NCBI RefSeq assembly: GCF_014905175.1
Contig: NC_057792.1
Coordinates: 20,404,963 to 20,468,962, forward strand
Direction: 5' to 3'
DNA: 64,000 nt
DNA from: Aphidius gifuensis
Taxonomy: Eukaryota > Arthropoda > Insecta > Hymenoptera > Braconidae
Positions 38,502 to 49,200 of this stretch are shown here, piece by piece. A model generated the notes under the pieces. That model did not search any database, was not told where the DNA came from, and saw only the letters and a list, made by a program, of their open reading frames with translations. Numbering within the stretch: the stretch's first letter is position 1; the number at the start of each line of letters is the position of its first letter. The translations under genes were made by a program, and so were the position numbers.

Positions 38502-39056
38502 ATGAATTTTCATTTTTTTTAAATATTTTTATAATTTTATAGCTGACAAATATAGTATTAAATTAAATAAAAAAAAAAATGATGAAATTGAATTAATTGA
38601 TATTTTTTTATAATTGAAATGTTTAAAGTTTAACTTGTCTCATTGATTTTTTGAAATGAAAAGAAAATGAAAATGAAAATGTTAATAATATAATAGCTAA
38701 AAAAATAAATAAATAAATGAATTTTAATTGAAATAAATGTATTAATTTTTTAAAGAAAAAAAAACAAGAAAAATATATATTGATTCGAAATTTTAATTTA
38801 ATTTATTGTTGTTACTAAATATATTTGTTAATCAGGTCAATAATTTACTTGATTTTCATGAAATAAAATACAAAAATATCAAGGGTAAATTATTGTCCTG
38901 GTTGACAAAAAAATGGTACCAGGATTTAATTATTTTATCAAGCTGACTGTAAATGTGTACCATTTGTTTGTCAATCAAGAAAATAATTTACTCTTGATTA
39001 TTTTAAGCCACTCTTTCCATATAATTAAAATATACCTATTATTAAAATTAATTTTT
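38502..39056. other. Convergent 3' intergenic region with foldback
   Basis: 3' flanks of the CEP295-like gene (+) and Nip7 (-). AT-rich, with AATAAA-like words near 38,570 and 38,710. The hairpin listed separately fills 38,830-38,998. Confidence 0.5.
38830..38998. repeat. Compound inverted repeat (three arms)
   Basis: A 42-bp arm at 38,878-38,919 (begins ATCAAGGGTAAATTATTG, ends AAAAATGGTAC) pairs with 38,957-38,998 (begins GTACCATTTGTTTGTCAATC, ends TTACTCTTGAT) at about 37 of 42 positions. A third arm at 38,830-38,853 (AATCAGGTCAATAATTTACT) is also inverse to the first part of the 38,878 arm, so two alternative hairpins are possible. No coding sequence. Could be a MITE remnant, a hairpin-RNA source, or a structure near the ends of two convergent transcripts. 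Confidence 0.7.
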
Positions 39057-39857
39057 TTATAAAAGTGTATCTTCTGATCTAATGTATTCTCCTATATCAG
39101 CTTCATGAAAGCAAATTGTTGACATTGGATCAGCTTGTTTACAATCTGATGTGCTTTTTGCAGCAACACCAAAACCCTGTAATAATTAAATCAACAATAA
39201 ACAACAAGTTTCATTTAATTTTTAGAAAATAAAATAATAAACAAGTCTTACAATTGGAATGTCATTCATGGAGTACACAACAACTCCTTGATATTGTGCT
39301 GTATTTTCAGTGATTTTACCTAGACCAGCTTTAGCAACATGATGTCCATATAAAAATTGTTGTTCTGCTGATGATTTTAACCATATTTTGTGCTAAAAAA
39401 TATCCAACAAATAAAATTTAATAAAATAAAGAATTAAAACAAAATTATAGATTGATTATTTTGTTGCTGGTGGAGTGATGTAAATAAATATTTTACCTGG
39501 GCATATGGAGCTAAATATTGAAGAGCTGTTATGTGCAGTCTGAATTTCCCAGACTTGGTAAATTTACCAAAACATGTACCAAAACTCATTAAATGATCTG
39601 GGGCAATTGTCAAAGCTAAACCTAGATTTTTTTCAGCTACATAATATACACGACCTTTTCTTTCACGGAAACAATAATTTCCATCTGCTCGATCAATCAA
39701 CAATTTAACATTTTCACCAATGCTACAAATAAAAAAAAATAAAAACACATGAACAAAATTATGAAGAACAAATAAGCAATTTTAAATCTCTTGTCACTTA
39801 CTATTTTGTTAGTTTTTCAAAAACTAATTTTGTTTGTTCTTCTGATAATCTTCTCAT
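39057..39857 (-). CDS. Nip7: NIP7, 60S ribosome biogenesis factor
   Basis: Four exons (39,802-39,857, 39,497-39,722, 39,252-39,392, 39,057-39,176) join in frame to 180 aa, the exact length of human NIP7. Family words are clear throughout: YIGENVKLLIDRADGNYCFR, LGLALTIAPDHLMSFGTCFG, GKFRLHITALQYLAPYA, then the C-terminal PUA domain with FLYGHHVAKAGLGKITENT and YSMNDIPIGFGVAAKST, ending near FHEADIGEYIRSEDTLL. It binds pre-rRNA through the PUA domain and takes part in 27S pre-rRNA processing and 60S assembly in the nucleolus. Identity is secure. Confidence 0.97.
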
Positions 39858-40089
39858 TGTTTTTATTATATATGTTAATTATTAACAAACTTTTTTTTAT
39901 GAAAAACAACACTGAACAACACCACGCGTTGATCGGTTGCAGGTTGCTAAATGACACCTAACCTAACTCTATTTAGTTAAGTCTTGAGATTTGAGAATGT
40001 GGTGCGGATATATTTTTTTTTTTTTTTTCAACAAAAATGTTTTGCGCAAGTCCGACAAATTTCGAAATCACATTGAAGTCATATCCACC

Positions 40090-43000
40090 TTTAGAAAATT
40101 CATATTTATAATTTATAAATTAATTCAATGTTTAGATACATTAGTCAATGTCAAGAGTATTTTTCATTTTAAAAATTATTAATTAGATAATTTTAAAAAT
40201 TATTAATTATCATTCAAGTGCATCAACTGACAACGTAATATTAACACATTTGTTGAATAAACTATTTTGATATGAGTGAAAGATAAAAAAACAAATACAT
40301 TTTAATATTTAAACAGAGAAATTATTGATTAAAATATTAAAGGTAAATAAATAAAAGAAAAAACATTTATCTTTTAATGAAAATTATAATTTTTATTTAC
40401 TTATTTTTTTAAACAAGTGTTTTTGATAGAAAAAAAAAAAGAAAAAGCATTAATAACTTCTACCGAAAAGAGTAAAGTATTTAGCTTTATTTTTGCAATC
40501 TGGATGAACACATTTGATTCCATTGATATCAATGTTAGGTTGTTCAAATGGTATACAAAGAGTTTTTGCTCCCATTGATGGTGCACCAGCATCACTCTCT
40601 TCTCTAGTACTCTCAGCTTTGATTTTATCTTCACAGCTTATTTCACCGCAGAATGGTGAAAGTAATAAATTCTTTTCATCAAGTTTTTTACAAAATTCTG
40701 TCCATTCATTTGTTTGTATGATGTGTTGATTTAATTCACTGGTTGCTTTGGCAAGCATACTGGCTTGTATATTATCAAGAGTTTGTAAAATTGTATCAAG
40801 AATATTTATTCTATTGGCTGTTAATTTTTCGCCATTGTCACGTCTAACAAGAGTAACTTGGTTTTTTTCTAAATCTTTAAAACCAAGTTCAACTCTTATT
40901 GGAACACCTTTTAATTCCCAATGATTGAATTTCCATCCTGGACTATAATTATCACGATAATCACCGTCAACTTTAAGTTTATTATCTTTTTTTAATTCAT
41001 TTTCAAGTTTCTTACATTCATTCATTAATTTTGTTCTTTGTTCTGGTGATGTTGTTGCTGTTATTCCACATGGAACAATAATTGCTTGAACCTTAGCAAC
41101 TTTTGGTGGTAACACTAGACCTTTATCATCACCATGGACCATAACCATGACACCAATTGTTCTTGTTGTAATACCCCAAGAATTTTGATAGACATATGAT
41201 TTTCCACTGCCTTCTTCAGCTCCTTCAACTTGTATACCAAACATTTTTGAAAAATTTTGACCAAGATGATGACTTGTTGCACCTTGTATTGCTCTACCAC
41301 TTGCTGATATAAATGCTTCAACAGTTGTTGTATAATCACCACCAGCAAATTTTTCTTTTTCACTTTTTCTACCACGTACAACTGGTATTGCAAGATATTC
41401 TTCATAAATTCTAGCATAAAGTTCAAGAATTTGTAGTACTTCTTCATCAGCTTCTTGTTTTGTTAAGAATGCCGTGTGACCTTCTTGCCAAAGAAATTCA
41501 CGTGTTCTAAGGAATGGTTGTGGATGTTTAAATTCCCATCTTACAACACTGTTCCATTGATTTAATTTTAATGGAAGATCCCTATATGATTTAAGCCATT
41601 TAGCATATGATGGATACATGACAGTCTCAGATGTTGGTCTAATTGCAATTGGTTCAGCCAAATCAGAATCACCAGATTTAGTTACCCATGCAACTTCTGG
41701 TGCAAAATCATCAATATGATCTTTTTCTCTTTCTAAAGCACTTTTACTTACAAACATTGGAAAAGAACAATTTTCAACACCCAGCTTTTTTATTTCACCA
41801 TCGAAAAAGTCTTCTATTATATCCCAAATTGAATAACTCCATGGACGAAGAATATAACATCCAGAAACATCATAATATTCAATCATTTCACCTTTAACAA
41901 TAACTTGTGAATACCAATTTGATAAATCCTCTAATTTTCTAGCTTCAAGACCTAATCTTGTTCCGGTTTTGGAGCTATCATCTTTTTTTTCAGCTTGTAC
42001 TTTTGGTTTTTCTTTTTTTTGTTGTTGCTTTTCAGATGTCTTGGCTTTGGTGTTACTGTTACTGTTACTTGACTTGGCGTCTGTAGTTGCAGCAGCATTT
42101 GTTGGCTTCCACTCTTGACCAGTGGCTTTTTTATAATCTTCTTTTAATTTTAGAAGAACTCCAACTGCCTCTGTTACAGTTGCCTTATCAGCTTTGGCAC
42201 TTTTTAGCTTTCTAACTTTATTTCCTTGAGTCTCAATTTTTTTTGACAAATCATTATCAAGACTAGATGCTTGGTTGTTTGATGAATCCATTTGTTTTTC
42301 ACTTGTTGATAATGGTGTCTCTTGTTTAACTGTTGGTGACTTCCACTCTTGACCATTGGCTTTTTTATATTCTTCTTTTAATTTCAAAAGAACTCCAACT
42401 GCCTCTGTTACTGTTGCTTTATCAGCTTTTGCACTTTTTAGCTCTCTAACTTTATTACCTTGAGTCTCAATTTTTTTTGACAAATCATTATCAAGACCAG
42501 ATGCTTGGTTGTTTGATGAAGCCATTTGTTTTTCACTTGTTGATGATGGTGTCTCTTTTTTAACTGCTGGTGTCTTCCACTCTTGACCAGTGACTTTTTT
42601 ATAATCTTCTTTTAATTTTAGAAGAACTCCAACTGCCTCTGTTACAGTTGCTTTATCAGCTTTGGCACTTTTTAGCTCTCTAACTTTATTACCTTGTGTC
42701 TCAATTTTTTTTGATAAATCACTTTCTACACTAGAAGCTTGATTGTTTGATGAGACCACTTGTTTTTCACTTGTTGTTGATGATGGTGTCTCTTTTTTTA
42801 CTGCTGTTGGCTTCCACTCTTGACCAGTGACTTTTTTATATTCATCTTTTAATTTTAAAAGAACTGCAACTGCTTCTGTTACAGTTGCTTTATCAGCTTT
42901 GGCACTTTTTAATTGTCTCACTTTCTCACCTTGATCAGCAATTTTTGATAAAATATCATCAGCTGAATTATTAGAACTTGCTGTAACTGGAGATGCTTTC

Positions 43001-45835
43001 CACTCTTGGCCAGTGGCTGACTTGTAATCACTCTTTAATTTAAGCAACAAATTAACTTCAGGAGTTATGACAGCTTTTTCAGCTTTGTCTGCTTTTAATT
43101 GTCTTATTTTTTCGCCTTGAGCAGCAATTTTTGATGACAATTCATCAGCAGATGAACCACTTGGTGAAGAGTCCTTAAATATTAAACAAAAAAAGCAATT
43201 AATAAATTAATTAATACAAAACAGATGGTTGATATTAAACGTGACTGATGACGTTGATGAAAAAAGGTAGGGATAACATTCTTTTCTCCCACTACAACTT
43301 GATGTAATCAATGGGGAAAACATATACACACGTATTACAAATAAAAATAATAAATAATAAAATGATAAATAAAATATATATACCTTGCTTACTGATGTAA
43401 CTGATTTTTTAGTTTCAGTTTTTTTTGGAGCTGCTGATGCTGTTGAATGTCCATCTGGAATATGGAACAATACAAGTGGCTGTTCACAAGATGTAAATCC
43501 ACTTGCTGGCATATATGGTACATCACAACGGAAAAATCCTTTTCTTTGAAGTTGAATTATTTCACCTTTCTTGACTCTAGTCAATTCACTTTCACCCATC
43601 AATTTGACCTCTTTCCTTGTTTCTTTACCAACAAAATCTTTAAAGTCATCATCTTTACCAAGAACACCTTTACTAATAATATGATCAAAGTAAACAGCAT
43701 AACATGGTACTGATTTATCACTTGATGATTTATCACTTCGATCATCAATTAACCAAGTTAATTTAACTGTATTTTTATAATCTTTATTTTCTAAATTTAA
43801 TTTACCATCAACACTCGTAATAACACCATTTTTTTTGTTGATTTTTTGAATAAGAATATTTCCCCAATGAACAAAAGTTGCATTATTTCCTTCAACAAGT
43901 GTTTCAGCGTCTGTTCGTTCAATGAGAATATTGGCTCCAACTTTAATTTTTTTAGTACCAATTGATGGATCTTTTGGATGATTTTGTACAGTCAAAGTAT
44001 CTTCACTTGCTCCATCAATTTTAACAGGAACTAATTCATTGTTATTCAATGCAGTGTATCTAATGGCAATTGGATCAATGACTTTTTTATTGAATGCCCA
44101 TATTTTATCCCATTCCATAAATACAACAGATCTTGAGCTACCTTGAGCAATGATAAATTGTTTAAGCCCCTCAACAGTCATTCCACGACGTACTATTCCA
44201 CGTACAGTTGGAAAACGTGGATCATCCCAGCCATCAACAAGTCCCTCATTGACAAACCAAGTTAATTTTCTTTTAGATAATACAGTATTTGTCATGTTGA
44301 GTCTTGAGTATGCCCAGATATGAGGACGACGTAAACCAAGTGCATCAATAAACCAATAAAATTGATCATCTCTGTCTAAATACTCAGTTGTTCTTAGTGT
44401 CAATGTTACACCCTCAATACTATCAACAATTGGACATGCAAAATCATATGTTGGATATACATTATATTTTGTGCCAGTTCTTGGATGTGGTTCTGGTTTA
44501 CATCTGTATATTGTTGGATCTCTCATAGCACCATTCAATGAATCATAAAACATTTTAGCTCTAATACAACATTGTTGTCCTTTTTCACTTCCAGCTTTCA
44601 TTTCATTCCACATTTTGATATTTTTATCAACTGAATTATCTCTATTTGCTGATGGTTCTTTTTTTTCACGTTGATCTCTCATAATATCAGCTGGTGTATC
44701 ATCAGCATATGCTTTTCCTTCTGTTATTAATTTTTCACAATACTCCAACATTAATTCAAAGTAATCTGATGAATGAGTAAAACGATCTGGCTTTATTTCA
44801 AGAAGTTTCAAGTCTTCTAAAATAGCTTGTTCAAATTCAACATTTTCTTTTGCTGGATTTGTATCATCAAATCTCATTATAAGCTTTCCTTTGTATGCTT
44901 GAGCATAGTGCTGATTTAATAGAGCTGCTTTGGCATGTCCAATATGAAGATAACCACTTGCTTCTGGTGGAAAACGAACAATTACTTTTCCCATTTCAGC
45001 ACCAGGTAGTTCAATAAATTGTCCTTGTTCTTTTTTTCCTGGACCATCTTTTTTTGTAACAGCTGGTTTTTTTGTTTGATTATTTTTTTCAGTCGATGAT
45101 GCACCAATATATTTTTTCACTTCAGGAAGTGAAAATACTTGCTTGGACCAACGTTTAATATGATCATATTTTTCATTAATTTCCATTTTATTAATTTTCA
45201 AAAATACGTAAATATCAGCAAGAGTCAATCGTTCACCAACAAGATAAGTTATTGTTGACAAAGTTTTATTTAAAAATTCAAGATCATCTTCACTCAGTTC
45301 CTTGTTGGCTAATTGTCCATTTGAGAAGCTTATCCAACTGTTAACTCGACATTTTTCTAGACGACTATCACCCCCAGCAAGTTCTGGAGCAAGTTGTTGT
45401 GACAATATACGAGCTACAGATGTTTCCCAATCAGAAAGGATCTCTTTATCATTAGATAACTCAATATTCGTTGGCTTTTTCCATTCTTTAATAAGCTCAA
45501 TAGTTATTTTAACTTTTTTTGATGAATTTATTAATTCACTGACTATCAAAGCACCTATAAAAATAAATTAATTGTTATATAAAACATTTCGACATATTAT
45601 TTTTTGCAAAAATCATTAAAAATTATACCTAGAGGAAGGTCCTGGGAATTTGCAACAAGTTTCAAATTCTCCATTGTTTATTAAACAGTTAAATTAATTT
45701 TAAATTGTTGACACGTTTTTTACAATTTTTTTAATGACAATATCACACAAAATTATGACCATCTAACCTAAAAATAGAGAATAAATTTGTGGCGTAATCT
45801 AGATTTTTTTCGATCCAACTAATTAATTACCAAAA
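40090..45835 (-). repeat. Inverted duplication, copy B (full-length EPRS block)
   Basis: The reverse complement of this block matches 25,020-28,316. The right limit is the TAGTTGGATCGAAAAAAATC stretch near 45,825, about 95 bp before the tRNA-Lys gene. The left limit is TTTAGAAAATTCAT at about 40,090-40,103, the inverse of the first codons of the gustatory receptor at 28,302. Beyond that word the sequences differ completely, which marks the breakpoint. Confidence 0.9.
40450..45674 (-). CDS. EPRS1: Bifunctional glutamate/proline-tRNA ligase (EPRS)
   Basis: Three exons, 45,629-45,674, 43,384-45,554 and 40,450-43,173, give 1646 aa (human 1512, Drosophila about 1700). Order: N-terminal GST-like domain (about 1-180); class I GluRS with PPEASGYLHIGHAKAALL (HIGH) and TVLSKRKLTWF (KMSKR-type); an anticodon-binding beta-barrel; five WHEP repeats (first word SKIAAQGEKIRQLKADKAEK, later ones with LKSAKADKATVTEAV); class II ProRS with GCYILRPWSYSIW, RPTSETVMYP, RTREFLWQEGHTAF and MVMVHGDDKGL; and a C-terminal zinc-binding extension with Cys residues. 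It charges tRNA-Glu and tRNA-Pro in the cytosolic multisynthetase complex. It is the source or sister of the truncated copy at 25,310. It ends 593 bp from Nip7. Confidence 0.97.
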
Positions 45836-45928
45836 ACAACTAGAATTTTTTTAGTAAAATTTGAAAATCATCAATTTTTTAGCCGTAAGAATATGAACCA
45901 ATTTTAAAATCCATTGAAAATCATAGCC

Positions 45929-46001
45929 GCCTAGATAGCTCAGTCGGTAGAGCATCAGACTTTTAATCTGAGGGTCCAGGGTTCAAGTCCCTGTTTGGGC
46001 G
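45929..46001 (+). tRNA. tRNA-Lys (anticodon UUU)
   Basis: 73 bases fold as a cloverleaf. The acceptor GCCTAGA pairs with TTTGGGC (two G-U pairs), followed by discriminator G. The A-box region is TAGCTCAGTCGG; the anticodon arm CAGACTTTTAATCTG gives TTT; the T arm with GGTTCAAGTCC is the B box. Apart from the acceptor stem it matches the usual animal tRNA-Lys(UUU) closely. The acceptor carries wobble pairs in place of the common GCCCGGA/TTCGGGC form. No intron, no encoded CCA. Confidence 0.95.
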
Positions 46002-46007
46002 ATCATA

Positions 46008-46013
46008 TTTTTT
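46008..46013 (+). terminator. Pol III terminator (T6)
   Basis: Six T residues begin seven bases after the tRNA-Lys discriminator base, the standard RNA polymerase III stop signal. Confidence 0.8.
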
Positions 46014-46243
46014 GCAGTTGTCATCAATTTTTATAGTGCCCTCTTTATCAATTTCACAAACTATCAATTATTTGATTTTTTTTTTGCTCCAAAAACTGGA
46101 GCAATTGGGCAAGGTTTTACTTTGACAGATAAAAAATAGTGTCACTTTTATTTACATTAAAAATAAACAATAAACAAAAATATTTTGACTATAAAATCAA
46201 CATAAACATCTAACAATAATTTAAAAAACAAAACCAAACAAAA

Positions 46244-49200
46244 ATGCAGTGTAATGAATTTATAGGAGATTGTGGTGCATCATCAACAACAACAACAACA
46301 ACATCAACAAATGATGTTGTTGATGGTTGTCCAGTTGTCATCAATAAAACTGGTTTACCATGTGGTGAAATATCAGGTCTTGAAATCCTCGATGAATTTC
46401 GTGAACTATACAAAGCTAGAATAAAAAATATTGATAAACATGATGATAAATCATCAGAATTAAAAATAAAAATAATGACTGAATGGATTAGAGATCTTGA
46501 TGAACAAAATACAATGCTTGTTAAGACAGTCAAAGAGTTGGAAGATGCAGCTTGTTCAAGAGTCAAAGTATTGGAGCATAAATTACAAGAAACATCTGGT
46601 ATATTATCAAACAGCATGACACAAATTGGCAAACCATCACAAGACGTAATAAATTTATTATTTCAAATACACTTTATTTTGTTGCTTACATGTTAATTAA
46701 TTTGTTTCAACAGACACTCAATGATCTTGCCCAGAGAATTAATTATCTAGAACAAGAAGAACAGACTCTAAAAAATAATATTGAATATTTAAATTCTGAT
46801 ATCAGAGGATTGATTCAACTGTTGGAAAGAATTTCGACAAAAAATCATTGGAATTTAGAGGGAATTGATTTCTTTTCAATCAACAAAAATGACATTCCAA
46901 TTCCAAATGAGTAATTGATTATTATAATTTGCTAATTTACCATGATTTATCAATAATAATTAATGAATTTTATTTGTTTTTTATAGATGGACATCTGGAC
47001 AGGTAAAAAAATATCAAAAACCTAGTAATAAACAACTTCGTATAATACTTGAAGTTGATAATAAAATTGTAAATTCATTAACACCATCTGTACCATCAAG
47101 ATGTGATTGTCAAAGTGAATATACTATTCATTCAAATTCAAATTCTCAAAGTCCTCTTTAACATAAATTAATTTATATTTATTTATTTTTTGATATAATA
47201 ATTATTATTTATATAAAAAACAAAAAAAAAAAGTATAACACGAGTTTATTTGTTTATTTATTAGGGCGGGGGAGATGATGATAATGTTGATAAAATTGAG
47301 TAAGTATATATTTAAAAATATGTATTTATTTGTCTTTTTTTTATGATTGATTTTGATGTTTTTGGTAGATATCAAATGGAGCTACATCATCGAATTGCTG
47401 ATCTTAATAAAATAATACAAAACAAGGAGGAAAAAATTCAAATTTATAAAAGTAAATTTGAATTACTCAGGGACAAGTTGAACAAACGTCAGGAAGTCGA
47501 TGGCTCTGATGATGATGTAAGATATTTATTTATTAATTAGCTTTTTTTTTATTATTACGTGGTTGTTATCATGAAGATTGCGTAGATCATACAAATGTTG
47601 GAACTCGTGGGTAGTGAATTAAACAAAGACAAGAGTAATGAAAATTCCATTGAAGATGTTGATTGTCTCAAGTTTAAAATTGAAGATAAAACAAGGATCA
47701 TACAAGAATTAACTGATCAATTAAATAAACTGGAAAAGGTAATTTAATTTTTTGTTTTTACTTTTATCAAGTTGAGCTATTTAACAATATTATTTTAGGA
47801 AAGCTTAGAGACACGAGAAGCTCTAGCTGTAGAAGTTGCTGAAAAACATGATTCAAATATTCGTTTTAAAAATGAACTTACTGATCTTGGAGAAAATTAT
47901 AATCTTGTTACAAAAAAACTTAAATATCAAGATGAATTAATTAAAAAAATGCGTGATCAACTAAAAAATGATAAAACAGTAAGTTTTTAATATTTTTTAT
48001 TTACAAATTAATTTCAAATCTTTCTGCTTTTTTTTTTAATCATTTATTTTAGCTGAATGATTTATCAAGTCCTATAAAATTTAGTGATATTTTGTCAATT
48101 AAAAAATCATCACGAGTTGATCGAAAAAAAGAACAAAAAGTAAAACGTCAAGCTGACAAAATAATTAAAGAAATAAGTGAATTAACAAAAATTGAAGATT
48201 ATTTAATGAAGAAATGATTTAAAAAATTTCCACTGTCACCATGTACCACTTCCTGATGATAAATAAATTTCCTAGATCCATTGTTAATTTATAATTTTGA
48301 TTAAAATTTAACCAACCTGTGGTTTAATAATTTTAGGATATATCTTCATCTTCAAATAATAAAAAAATAGATGAAAATAAAAACGACAATATTATTTCAA
48401 GTCTTGAAAAAATAAAAAACATGATGGAGACTGAAAGTAATTGTTTGCTTAATTTAAAACAAGAATTTTTTACAATACATCCAATATTTAATAACATGGA
48501 AAAATACAAAGTGAGTATGATTTATCCTCAAGTTTTTCATGGTTTATTAGCTTGATTAATAACGAAAAAATTTAATCAACAGATTGATTCAGAAGAATTT
48601 ATAACAAGTATAAATAAATTATCAAAAAATATTGATAAATTATCAAGTATATGTCTTGAAAAAACAAAATCAATTATTGAATTTGAATATGTTCTTCAAG
48701 AAGTTAGAGAAAATAAAAATATTATTATTGAAAATGACATAGAAATAACAAGAGAACAATTTGGCTTAATGGCTGAATTTCGATTATGCACTGTTGAAGT
48801 ACAAGCATCAACTGAAGATATTAAAGATGAAATTGAAGAAATATTATCATGTTTAAAATCTCGTAATAATGTTTTTATTGAATTAAAAAAATTACTATCA
48901 AGTACAAATAATAATATACATATGAAAAATGATAATATAAAGAAACTAATTAATAATTTAAAAGCTGATCATGATGAAAAAATGGAAAACAAAATGATGA
49001 TAGTATTGCAAAAGTCAAATTTAAAAGATATTGAAAATGAAATGATTGAAATGTTTAATAGAATTAAAAATAATACACCAGATAATGCTGTTTTGTTGTT
49101 GATAAAAAAAGCTCTTGATACTATTGATAATATAAATTGTAGATTGAATGTGTTTGTTACAAAAGAGACTGAAGGATTGTCATTGTTTAATGATGCTAAT

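Noticed and set aside
40514..40729. Identical 71-codon frames at 40,514-40,729 (+) and 27,581-27,796 (-)
   Set aside because: Shadows of the two EPRS copies; their identity only reflects the duplicated ProRS end.
46210..46632. 140-codon minus-strand frame opposite the coiled-coil gene start
   Set aside because: Antisense of a well-supported first exon; the plus-strand exon has a splice donor and continues in frame.
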